Shown piece by piece: positions 50,112 through 58,135 of a stretch of DNA of 64,000 nucleotides (position 1 is the first letter of the stretch; every line of letters starts with the position of its first letter). Origin of the DNA: Fodinibacter luteus (GTDB lineage: Bacteria > Actinomycetota > Actinomycetes > Actinomycetales > Dermatophilaceae); assembly GCF_039541575.1 (NCBI RefSeq), contig NZ_BAABGM010000017.1, forward strand, positions 1 to 64,000, in the 5' to 3' direction. The position numbers and the translations under genes are program-made. The notes under the pieces were generated by a model. That model saw nothing but the letters and a program-made list of their open reading frames with translations. It did not search any database and was not told the DNA's origin.

Positions 50112-50582
50112 ATGGCACGCAGGTCGAACAGGGCGGGAACCATCGGGCTGGTCGTCATGGTGGCGGGGGTGATCTTCGCCGTCGCGGGAGTCGTCACGTG
50201 GTTCGTCGTGGCCGACCAGCTCGCCGCGGAGAACATCACGGTCTCCGAGGACGCCGCGTTCCTCGCGGGCAGCGACGTCACAGGGCCGTTCGCCGCGTAT
50301 GCCGAGGCCCAGGTCATCAACCAGCACGCGCTCGAGGCGACGGGGGGCAAGACCTACGCAGAGCTCGAGCGCGATGACCCCGCCCGCGAGACCGCGATGC
50401 AGGCGTCGTTCCTGCGGGCCTCGCTCTTCACCTCGGTCGTCGCGTTCGGTGTCGCAGCACTGGCGACCGTGCTCGGCATCCTGCTTGTCCTCATCGGGTG
50501 GGCGCTGCGCGACCGGGAGAGCGCTGCAGACGTCACCAGCGCCGTGGTGACGCCGACGCAGACCGGTCCCGGCGCGTCGTGA
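50112..50582 (+). CDS. Hypothetical membrane protein with two spans
   Basis: This 156-aa protein has an N-terminal span (GLVVMVAGVIFAVAGVVTWFVV), an external domain (DQLAAENITVSEDAAFLAGS, ending near GGKTYAELERDD), and a second span (VAFGVAALATVLGILLVLIGWAL). It resembles conserved actinobacterial proteins often mislabelled as ring-opening dioxygenase LigA; no enzymatic motif is visible. Its stop overlaps the GTG of the next frame. It heads the long rightward block of the peptide/amino-acid module. Confidence 0.75.
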   Translation: MARRSNRAGTIGLVVMVAGVIFAVAGVVTWFVVADQLAAENITVSEDAAFLAGSDVTGPFAAYAEAQVINQHALEATGGKTYAELERDDPARETAMQASFLRASLFTSVVAFGVAALATVLGILLVLIGWALRDRESAADVTSAVVTPTQTGPGAS

Positions 50583-51847
50583 CGTCGGACATTCCCACCT
50601 CCGTGAGACGTGTCGGCACCAGCGTGCGCCGACGTGAGGTCCCAGTCCCTGCGGCAGGGTGTTGCGCACCGCTGCGCCCACGGGCAGGAAGGGTCCGCAT
50701 TGTCACCCGCCTCCACCCCCGCCGCCGACCTATCGCAGTTGCTGTCGCCGGACTCCTGCTCGTGGCCCTGGCCGGATGCAGCGGCGACAGCCCGGACGGC
50801 GTGAGCGCCGCGCAGGCCAAGGTGACCGCCAAGGAGAAGGCGGTCACCGAGGCCGAAACGGCCGCGACGGCTGCAGCGGCGGAGTTCTGCTCGGCGAGCA
50901 CGACGTACGTCACGGCCATCGACCGGTACGGCGACGTCCTCAACGCGACGGCACCGACCGTCGGTGACGTCACGGATGCGGGCAGTGACCTCGAGGAGCC
51001 GGGCAAGGACGCGCTGGAGGCAGCATCGGAGGTGGTCGAGAGCCGGGAGGCGCTGACGGCTGCCGAGCAGGAGTTGGCGGAGGCGCAGGCCGAGCTGGCG
51101 GCGGCGCAGGCCTCGGCTGCGGGCACGACCCCCTCGGCCGTGCCGTCGAGTGAGGCCCCCAGTCCCACGCCGACGCCGGCGAGTGTCACGCGTGTGCAGG
51201 AGGCCGAGGCCGAGCTCGCGGCCGCCCAGGCAGGGATCACCGACCAGACGCCACTGGCGCAGGCGTCCGAGCAGTTCAACGCCGCGGCCGTCGCCCTGGA
51301 GATGGCCTGGCTCCAGCTCATCGGGGACAGTGGGTGCCTCAGTGACGCCCAGCAGGACAAGGCGGCCACGGCCGTGAGCTCGTACACCAAGACCCTCCAG
51401 CAGGCGTTGGCTGACGCCGGCTACTACGAGGGGAAGGTCGACGGGGTCTACGGACCGGCGACGGTAGCGGCCGTGCAGGCCCTGCAGAAGGCCAACGGAC
51501 TCCCACAGACCGGCACGCTCGACAAGGCGACCGAGCAGGCGCTGCGCTCCGAGCTCGCGGCCAAGGGCGGAGCCGCCGCCCAGGAGGAGACGGCGTCGAC
51601 GGCAGCCGTGCAGCAGACCCTGAAGCTCGCGGGCTACTGGGACGGCCCGGTCGACGGGCAGTGGACCGAAGAGCTCACGGCCGCGCTCGAGTCGTTGCAG
51701 AAGGACCTCGGGGTCAAGGTCACCGGAACCGTCGACGCAGCCACGATCGCGGCACTCGAGAAGGCCATCGCCGAGCTGGGTGCCACGCCCTCGCCCATCC
51801 CGACTCCCAGTCCGACGGGCAGCCCGCAGCCGTCGGCGACGAGCTGA
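50579..51847 (+). CDS. Lipoprotein with two peptidoglycan-binding domains
   Basis: It is probably anchored in the membrane and binds cell-wall peptidoglycan. The signal peptide ends in LLVALAGC, followed by an Ala/Glu coiled coil (QAKVTAKEKAVTEAETAATA and AEQELAEAQAELAAAQA) and a Pro/Ser linker. Two PG_binding_1 domains follow (LQQALADAGYYEGKVDGVYG and VQQTLKLAGYWDGPVDGQW), then a Pro/Ser tail. The GTG at 50579 gives 422 aa with an overlong N-terminus. An ATT codon at 50699, 5 bases after AGGAAGGG, would give a normal signal peptide and may be the true start. Confidence 0.82.
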   Translation: MTSDIPTSVRRVGTSVRRREVPVPAAGCCAPLRPRAGRVRIVTRLHPRRRPIAVAVAGLLLVALAGCSGDSPDGVSAAQAKVTAKEKAVTEAETAATAAAAEFCSASTTYVTAIDRYGDVLNATAPTVGDVTDAGSDLEEPGKDALEAASEVVESREALTAAEQELAEAQAELAAAQASAAGTTPSAVPSSEAPSPTPTPASVTRVQEAEAELAAAQAGITDQTPLAQASEQFNAAAVALEMAWLQLIGDSGCLSDAQQDKAATAVSSYTKTLQQALADAGYYEGKVDGVYGPATVAAVQALQKANGLPQTGTLDKATEQALRSELAAKGGAAAQEETASTAAVQQTLKLAGYWDGPVDGQWTEELTAALESLQKDLGVKVTGTVDAATIAALEKAIAELGATPSPIPTPSPTGSPQPSATS

Positions 51848-51849
51848 CC

Positions 51850-53376
51850 ATGGCGCCGGACCCGACTGCTGAGCAGGTTGGACCGGCGACTGCGTCGGCA
51901 CGCGGTGTCCTCGCGGCGACCTGCCTGTCCACCCTCATCGTCAACGCCAACACGTCGGCGGTGAGTATCCTGCTGCCCGCGATCAGCGCCGACACGGGCA
52001 TGGACGTCACGACCCTGCAGTGGGCGGTCACCGGCTACTCGCTCGTGGGGGCCGCGGTCATCGTCACGTCGGGCTCCCTCGGCGACGTCTTCGGCCGCAA
52101 ACGGGTCTTCCAGCTGGGCCTGCTGCTGTTCGTCGTGTCGTGCGTGTTCATCGGGCTGTCGTCCTCCGGGGAGGCAGTCATCGCCGGCCGGTTCGTCCAA
52201 GGCGCCGCAGGGGCCACGATCCTGGCCTGTGGCCTCAGCCTGCTGTCGGTGGCCAACAGCGGGCAGGAGCAGCTTCGCGCGGTGTCCCTGTGGGGTGCCG
52301 CTGCCGCCGTGGGTGCCGCCGCGGGTCCGCTCCTCGGCGGCGTCCTCGTCGAGGTGACGGGATGGCAGGGACTGTTCTGGGTCGGCGCCCTGGTCGCGCT
52401 CGCCTGCATGGTCCTGACGTGGAAGACGGTGTCGGAGTCCAAGGACGAGAACCGTTCGAGGTCCATCGACTTCGCCGGTTCGGGGTTGATCGCACTGACC
52501 CTCGGCCCGGTGATCCTCGCGCTGAGCAAGGGCAGTGCGTGGGGCTGGGTGTCGCCCGCCACGATCGGGTGCCTCGCCGTCGGGGTCGCCGCCGGGTTCG
52601 CGTTCGTCGTGGTGGAGAAGCGCGTGGCCGTGCCCATGCTCGACCTCGGCCTGCTGCGCAACCGGGTCCTGGTCGGCTCGACCGTTGCCATCCTCATCGG
52701 GGCCGGGACCATCAACGGCCTGATGTACCTGGTCAGCCTCTACTTCCAGGACCCTGCCACCCTCGGGTTCTCGCCCCTGCAGGCCGGGCTGGCCACCCTG
52801 CCCGCCACCGTCGGGCTGGTCGCGGTGGCACCACTCGTGCCGCGCCTGGCCAAGAGGCTCGGCGGCCGCCAGGTGATCGGCATCGGCTTCCTCATCACGG
52901 CGATCGGCTTCGCCGCCGTGGGTCTCGTGGAGTCGTCCTGGACGTACGGCGCGTTCGTCCTGCCACTCATCGCGATCGCCGTCGGGATGGGGCTGAGCAA
53001 CGGCCCGTCCTCGTCGGCGTCCACGGCGTGCGTGCCCGCGGAGCAGGTCGGGTCGGCATCCGGTGTCTCCAACATGGCCCGCTACGTCGGCGCGGCGGTC
53101 GCCACCGCGCTGGCCGCGACGATCTACGGCGCCGTGATCGCGGACCGCACCGCGCAAGGGGAGTCGACGGCCGACGCCCTCGCGGCCGGACTGGGGACCG
53201 CGGCCTGGGTGATGGCGGCCTTCAGCGTGGCGGGTGTCGTCATGGCCGTCGTCATGGGTCGCCACCCCGCGGCGACCGGCACCCTGGACGACTCGGCCGC
53301 TTCCGCCGCCGCGCACACCCACACGCTGCCCACGTCGGCAACGGCGCGGGCGGCAGCGGGTGCCGGCCCTGAATGA
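51850..53376 (+). CDS. MFS transporter, DHA2 family (14-span)
   Basis: This 508-aa proton-coupled exporter has about fourteen spans, the loop 2-3 motif GSLGDVFGRKRVFQLGLLLF, motif C-like GAAAGPLLGGVLVEVTGWQG, and the motif-B region AGRFVQGAAGATILA. Relatives export drugs or metabolites; no specific substrate can be read from the sequence. The ATG is 2 bases after the lipoprotein stop. Its stop lies in a tandem duplication that leads into thrE. Confidence 0.9.
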   Translation: MAPDPTAEQVGPATASARGVLAATCLSTLIVNANTSAVSILLPAISADTGMDVTTLQWAVTGYSLVGAAVIVTSGSLGDVFGRKRVFQLGLLLFVVSCVFIGLSSSGEAVIAGRFVQGAAGATILACGLSLLSVANSGQEQLRAVSLWGAAAAVGAAAGPLLGGVLVEVTGWQGLFWVGALVALACMVLTWKTVSESKDENRSRSIDFAGSGLIALTLGPVILALSKGSAWGWVSPATIGCLAVGVAAGFAFVVVEKRVAVPMLDLGLLRNRVLVGSTVAILIGAGTINGLMYLVSLYFQDPATLGFSPLQAGLATLPATVGLVAVAPLVPRLAKRLGGRQVIGIGFLITAIGFAAVGLVESSWTYGAFVLPLIAIAVGMGLSNGPSSSASTACVPAEQVGSASGVSNMARYVGAAVATALAATIYGAVIADRTAQGESTADALAAGLGTAAWVMAAFSVAGVVMAVVMGRHPAATGTLDDSAASAAAHTHTLPTSATARAAAGAGPE

Positions 53377-53401
53377 GCAGACATGAGTGAGCAGACATGA
53401 G
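53374..53401 (+). repeat. Perfect 14-base tandem duplication at the thrE start
   Basis: TGAGCAGACATGAG occurs twice in tandem (53374-53387, 53388-53401). The first copy provides the MFS stop and an ATG at 53383 that opens a 5-codon frame (MSEQT, stop). Its TGA overlaps the ATG at 53397 in the second copy. A recent slippage event has thus placed a mini-ORF before the exporter gene. Confidence 0.8.
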
Positions 53402-54737
53402 TGAGCGGCGCGAGGTCCACACTTCGCTCGACCTGGCTCTGCGGATCGGCGAGATGCTGCTGGCGTCCGGCGCGTCCGCAGCCGACGTGACCTCGGGGAT
53501 GCTCGCGGTGACCCACGCCTGCGGCGTGCACAACGTCTCGGGGGACGTGACGTTCATCGACCTGACGCTGCGGCACCAGCCGAACGTCGAGGAGCCCGTC
53601 GTCATCCAGGTTCGCAGAGTCGCGCGGCGACACCCCGACTATGCCGAGCTGATCGCGGTCGACCGCGTGGTGCGCGAGCTCGTCGCAGGGTCCCTCACCC
53701 GCGACCAGGCTCGCGACGAGGTCGCGCGCATCTTGTCCACCGGACGCACCAGGCAGCCCTGGGCGGTGACCCTCGGGTGGGGCGTGATGGGCACCGGCAT
53801 CGCCCTGACCCTGGGCGGCAACGCAGTGGTCTGCCTCTTGGCGTTTCTGGCAGCCGTGGCCATCGACCGGACGCAGGTCCTGCTGCCCATGTGGCGCATC
53901 CCACCGTTCTACCAGCAGGCCGCTGGGGGGTTCGTGGCCACCCTGATCGCGGTGATCGCGGCCGCGACGAGACTCGAGGTCAACCCCTCGCGGGTCGTCA
54001 CGGCCGGGATCGTCATGCTGCTCGCCGGGGTCGGCATCACGGGGGCGACCCAGGACGCCCTGACCGGCTTCCCGGTCACGGCCACGGCCCGCCTGCTCGA
54101 CGCGCTGCTCAACACCACCGGCATCATCGCCGGAGTCGGCGCCGGGCTCACCCTCGGCAGCCTGCTGACCGTCGAACTCGGCTCGTTCACCCCCGGCGCC
54201 GTCGGACTGGCCGCGGCAGGGGTCACGGTCGTTGGGGCGGCGCTGGCCGCAGCCGGATTCGCCTTCGCCTCCTTCGCGCCGCTGCGGGCGCTGGTGGCCG
54301 TCGCCCTGGTCGCCGGGGTCGGTCAGGCGGTCCTGTTGCTGGTGGACGAGGCGAAACTCGGCCGCACCTGGGGAGCTGCGGCCGCAGCGCTCACCATCGG
54401 GGCCATCTGCTACGTGGTCTCCGGCCGTTTCCGGGTGCCCCCACTCGTCGTGGTCGTCCCCGCGATCGTTCCGCTCCTCCCGGGCCTGGACATCTACCGA
54501 GGACTTGCGCTGTTGGCCACCGGACAGGACGGCGTGCTCCAGCTGGCCACCGCCTTCGCGACCGCCCTGGCTCTGGCGGCCGGGGTGACCCTCGGGCAGT
54601 ACATCGCGCGCCCGCTCAAGCGAGAAGCCCGACGCCTGGAGACCCGGCTCTCAGGACCGCACCTGGTCGGCCCCTTCCGACACGCGCGCAGGCCGGACAT
54701 CGCCAGCGCCGATGCCCCCACCGACGCTGCCGAGTAG
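53397..54737 (+). CDS. thrE: Threonine/serine exporter family protein (ThrE-like)
   Basis: It probably exports threonine and serine, as ThrE does in Corynebacterium. The 446-aa protein has the amphipathic cytoplasmic ThrE domain (LALRIGEMLLASGASAADVT, HACGVHNVSGDVTFIDLTL) followed by about ten spans in two sets, the second ThrE_2-like, ending in a charged tail. The fused layout matches the actinobacterial type. It sits with peptidases and an amino-acid permease, so exporting excess amino acids from peptide breakdown is a sensible role. Confidence 0.9.
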   Translation: MSERREVHTSLDLALRIGEMLLASGASAADVTSGMLAVTHACGVHNVSGDVTFIDLTLRHQPNVEEPVVIQVRRVARRHPDYAELIAVDRVVRELVAGSLTRDQARDEVARILSTGRTRQPWAVTLGWGVMGTGIALTLGGNAVVCLLAFLAAVAIDRTQVLLPMWRIPPFYQQAAGGFVATLIAVIAAATRLEVNPSRVVTAGIVMLLAGVGITGATQDALTGFPVTATARLLDALLNTTGIIAGVGAGLTLGSLLTVELGSFTPGAVGLAAAGVTVVGAALAAAGFAFASFAPLRALVAVALVAGVGQAVLLLVDEAKLGRTWGAAAAALTIGAICYVVSGRFRVPPLVVVVPAIVPLLPGLDIYRGLALLATGQDGVLQLATAFATALALAAGVTLGQYIARPLKREARRLETRLSGPHLVGPFRHARRPDIASADAPTDAAE

Positions 54738-54819
54738 CCCCTGCGGGCACTCATCCGCAGCGGGCGAGCCGGCAGCCGCACCGCGACGGTTACGGTGTGG
54801 ATCAGTCGAAGGAGTGCCC

Positions 54820-55959
54820 ATGGCCACGACAGCCCAGCCCGTGCCCCCGCCCTTCACGGCCCACGACTACCGGGGCCGGATGGAGCGCGTCGTCGCGGAC
54901 GCCGTCGCGGTCGGCCTCGACGGAGGGGTTCTGGTCACACCGGGCCCGGACCTGGTGTGGCTGACGGGGTACCAGCCCACGGCCATCACCGAGCGTCTCA
55001 CCCTGCTGCTTCTGAGCCCGAACCGGGAGCCGACACTCTTGGCACCGCGGCTCGAACGCCCGGACGTCGAGGCGGCAGCCGGAGCCGCAGCCCTCACAAT
55101 CTATGACTGGACCGACGGCTCCGACCCCTACGCTGCTGCAGGTGAGTTTCTCGATCCGGTCGGGCGCTACGGCATCTCCGACTCGGCCTGGGCGATGCAC
55201 CTCCTCGGCCTGCAGGCATTGCTGCCCGCCACACGCTACCGGGCGATGACGCAGTGCCTGCCGATGTTGCGGGCGGTCAAGGACGACGCCGAGCTGGCCC
55301 GGCTTGCGGCGGCCGGCGCGGCGGCCGACTCGACCTTCCTCGAGGTAGTCAAGCTCCGCTTCGCCGGGCGACCCGAGACAGAGGTCGCCGCCGATCTGGC
55401 CGGGCTGCTGCGCGAGTTCGGGCACGAACAGGTCGACTTCACGGTTGTCGGGTCGGGGCCCAACGGCGCCAACCCGCACCACGAGGCCGGTGAACGGGTC
55501 ATCCAGGTCGGCGACTCCGTGGTGCTCGACTTCGGCGGACTGATGAACGGCTACGGCTCCGACACCACGCGTACGGTCAGCGTTGGTGAGCCCAGTGCCG
55601 AGCTGGTGCGGGTGCACGGCATCGTCCGCGAGGCGCAGCAGGCGGCGTTCGAGGCGGTCCGGCCCGGCCTGCCCTGCCAGGAGATCGACCGGGTCGCCCG
55701 GGCCGTCATCACCGCTGCCGGGTACGGCGACCAGTTCATCCACCGCACCGGTCACGGCATCGGAGTGACCACCCACGAGCCCCCCTACATAGTGGAGGGC
55801 GAGCAGCAGCTCCTGCTGCCGGGGATGTGCTTCTCCATCGAGCCGGGCATCTACCTGAGCGGGCGCTTCGGCGTGCGGATAGAGGACATCGTCACGGTGA
55901 CGACCGAGGGCGGTCTCAGGCTGAACACCACCGACCACGGGCTCGCAGTCGTGTCCTAG
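54820..55959 (+). CDS. Xaa-Pro peptidase family protein (M24B)
   Basis: This is a metallopeptidase that removes residues next to proline. The 379-aa protein has an N-terminal creatinase-like domain and a pita-bread catalytic domain with the five expected ligands: Asp in VVLDFGG (about 236), Asp in GSDTTRT (247), His in TGHGIG (312), Glu in SIEPG (341), Glu in RIEDI (354). It has no signal peptide, so it should be cytosolic. The ATG has a GAAGGAG site. It is part of the peptide/amino-acid block. Confidence 0.92.
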   Translation: MATTAQPVPPPFTAHDYRGRMERVVADAVAVGLDGGVLVTPGPDLVWLTGYQPTAITERLTLLLLSPNREPTLLAPRLERPDVEAAAGAAALTIYDWTDGSDPYAAAGEFLDPVGRYGISDSAWAMHLLGLQALLPATRYRAMTQCLPMLRAVKDDAELARLAAAGAAADSTFLEVVKLRFAGRPETEVAADLAGLLREFGHEQVDFTVVGSGPNGANPHHEAGERVIQVGDSVVLDFGGLMNGYGSDTTRTVSVGEPSAELVRVHGIVREAQQAAFEAVRPGLPCQEIDRVARAVITAAGYGDQFIHRTGHGIGVTTHEPPYIVEGEQQLLLPGMCFSIEPGIYLSGRFGVRIEDIVTVTTEGGLRLNTTDHGLAVVS

Positions 55960-56112
55960 GGCCGATGCGCTGAACCTCGGTCGGGGCCTTCGGATCGGGC
56001 GCCAGGACGGTGCCCGACCGTCACCCGCTCAGGGTGATACGTAGTCCCGCCCCCGCACCTAGCGTCGGCGTAGAACGTTGGTGCACCACTGTCACGACAG
56101 GAGTTGACCGCG

Positions 56113-56205
56113 ATGTCGGCACGCGAGCACGTCGAGCAAGGACTGGGGCACCTTGGTGCCCGGGCCGTCACCGCCGCGTCACCGGATCGGGCGGACGCAG
56201 CATGA
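56113..56205 (+). CDS. 30-aa small ORF coupled to the amino-acid permease
   Basis: An ATG at 56113, 9 bases after AGGAG, opens a 30-codon frame (MSAREHVEQGLGHLGARAVT then AASPDRADAA). Its stop overlaps the permease ATG as ATGA. The permease has no ribosome site of its own, so translation of this frame probably drives permease synthesis. The peptide has no attenuator-like run of one amino acid and no membrane segment. It may be a functional leader or a genuine small protein. Confidence 0.55.
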   Translation: MSAREHVEQGLGHLGARAVTAASPDRADAA

Positions 56206-57683
56206 GTGCCGCCGACGTGCCCGCGACCCCTTCCGCCGCTGCCCCGCGCACGCGGGCCCCTTCGGCAGCCTTCATCTCGTGGGCGGCGTTGGCCATGATG
56301 ACCACCAGCTCGGTGGCCAGCCTGCGTTCAGCGCCGACCATGGCCGTCTACGGCCTGGCTGCCGTGTTCCTCTACATCGTTCCGGCCATCGTCTTCCTGC
56401 TCCCGACCTCACTGGTCTCCGCAGAACTTGCGTCCGGCTGGAACGGCGGCATCTACAAGTGGGTGTCGGAGGGCATCTCCAAGCCCATGGGCTTCCTCGC
56501 GGTCTGGTGTCAGTTCGCGATGACGATCTTCTACTACCCCACCCTGCTGGGCTTCGTCGCCAGCACCCTGGCGTACGTCATCAACCCCGAGCTCGCCGAC
56601 AACGGCGTCTGGACGGCGCTGATCATCGTGGTCGTCTACTGGACAGGCGTCTGGGTCTCGTCCCGCGGCACCAAGGGCATCGCAGGCCTGGCCAGCGGTG
56701 GGCTGATCATCGGCACCCTCATCCCCGGGATCATCCTCGTCACACTCGGAGTCATCTTCCTCGGCCAGGGCAACGAGTCCGCGGCCCCCATGGACGCCGA
56801 CCACATCCTGCCCACCTGGGCGGGTCTGGCCAGCCTCGTGCTCATCGTCAACAACTTCCTGTCGTACTCCGGCATGGAGATGAACGCCGTGCACGTGTCG
56901 TCGCTGCGCAACCCCGCCAAGGAGTTCCCGCGCGCGATGTTCACGGCCATGGCACTGGTCCTGATGATCTTCATCCTGCCGGCCCTGGCCATCAGCTGGT
57001 TCGTGCCGGCGGAGGAGCTCTCGCTGACAGCGGGCATCATGCAGGCGTTCGAGGCGGTCTTCGCCAACTTCGGTCTCAGCTGGCTCACACCGATCATCGG
57101 CATCATGCTCGTGGCAGCCTCCCTGGGCGGGATGCTGACCTGGCTGGCCGGGCCGTCGAAGGGACTGTTGCTGATCTCCCGGCAGGAGGGATACCTTCCC
57201 CCGTTCCTGCAGAAGCTCAACAAGAACGGTGTGCAGCAGAACATCCTGGTCACCCAGGGCGTGGTCACCACCTTCATCGCCCTCGGCTACGCCCTGATCC
57301 CCTCCGTGTCGAGTGCGTACTGGATCTTCTCGGTGATCACGACGCAGGTCTACCTGATCATGTACCTGCTCATGTTCGTCGCTGCGGTCCGTCTGCGCCG
57401 CAACCAGCCCGACCACCCGCGTGGGTTCCGCGCGCCGATCCTGGTCTCACTGTGCGGTGTCGGCTTCGCCGCCTCCCTCGCGGCCCTGCTGGTCGGATTC
57501 ATTCCGCCGTCGCAGTTCAGCAACGGCAACTCCGGGGTGTACATCTTCATCGTCGCCGGTGGGGCTCTGGGGTTGGGGCTCCTCGTGCCCTACCTGTTCT
57601 ACAGGTCCCGCAAGCCGTCGTGGAAGCAGCCCGATGAGTCGCAGCCGGATGAGCCGCAGCCCACGCAGGAGGTGAGCTCGTGA
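56202..57683 (+). CDS. APC-superfamily amino-acid permease (GadC/AGT-like)
   Basis: This 493-aa transporter has twelve spans and resembles glutamate:GABA-type antiporters of the APC superfamily: SWAALAMMTTSSVASLRSAP with MAVYG in helix 1, GGIYKWVSEG, FLSYSGMEMNAVH, GPSKGLLLISRQEGYLPP. The C-terminus is polar, with repeats of DESQPDEPQP. The ATG overlaps the upstream 30-codon ORF. Its stop overlaps the GTG of a small membrane protein. Substrate specificity is not certain, but import of an amino acid or exchange for a decarboxylation product is plausible. Confidence 0.88.
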   Translation: MSAADVPATPSAAAPRTRAPSAAFISWAALAMMTTSSVASLRSAPTMAVYGLAAVFLYIVPAIVFLLPTSLVSAELASGWNGGIYKWVSEGISKPMGFLAVWCQFAMTIFYYPTLLGFVASTLAYVINPELADNGVWTALIIVVVYWTGVWVSSRGTKGIAGLASGGLIIGTLIPGIILVTLGVIFLGQGNESAAPMDADHILPTWAGLASLVLIVNNFLSYSGMEMNAVHVSSLRNPAKEFPRAMFTAMALVLMIFILPALAISWFVPAEELSLTAGIMQAFEAVFANFGLSWLTPIIGIMLVAASLGGMLTWLAGPSKGLLLISRQEGYLPPFLQKLNKNGVQQNILVTQGVVTTFIALGYALIPSVSSAYWIFSVITTQVYLIMYLLMFVAAVRLRRNQPDHPRGFRAPILVSLCGVGFAASLAALLVGFIPPSQFSNGNSGVYIFIVAGGALGLGLLVPYLFYRSRKPSWKQPDESQPDEPQPTQEVSS

Positions 57684-58132
57684 TGACCACGAACCTCGAG
57701 ACCCAGAGCGATGAGGAGCGGCGCTACCTCTACGTCGGGGTGACCGTGGCCCTGGTCGTGCTGGTCGTCACCTCGCTGCTCATGTTCAGGTCGGCCTCGT
57801 CGTCGCAGGCTGCCCAGGACAAGGCAGCCCAGCTCATCACCGAGATCGAGAGCGCCGGGGCACGCGCACCGTCGAGCGAGGTGATCGTGCGACTGCTCGG
57901 CGATGACGGCGGTGCCGTGTGCGCAGATCCCAACGGCTCACTCAGCCGGGCTGTGCTGTTGTCGCAGCTGTCCACCGGTGCGGGTGGCCCGGGGTCGAGG
58001 CCGATCATCGCGGACAGCCGGGTGGTCCAGGGTCAGCTGCGCATCATCAAGGTCTACTGCCCGGACGAGCTCGCCGAGTTCCAGGAGTTCGTCGACGACC
58101 TCAAGTTCGACGACGACGTGGCAGGAAACTGA
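57680..58132 (+). CDS. Small membrane-anchored hypothetical protein
   Basis: This 150-aa protein has an N-terminal signal anchor at about 16-36 (LYVGVTVALVVLVVTSLLMF) and a mostly external domain with two Cys residues (AVCADPNG and KVYCPDELAEF) that could form a disulfide, ending in an acidic tail. A perfect AGGAGG at 57667-57672 serves either the GTG at 57680 or the ATG at 57683. It is coupled to the permease and followed 3 bases later by the dipeptidase gene, so it may assist the transporter. Confidence 0.75.
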   Translation: MMTTNLETQSDEERRYLYVGVTVALVVLVVTSLLMFRSASSSQAAQDKAAQLITEIESAGARAPSSEVIVRLLGDDGGAVCADPNGSLSRAVLLSQLSTGAGGPGSRPIIADSRVVQGQLRIIKVYCPDELAEFQEFVDDLKFDDDVAGN

Positions 58133-58135
58133 CCG

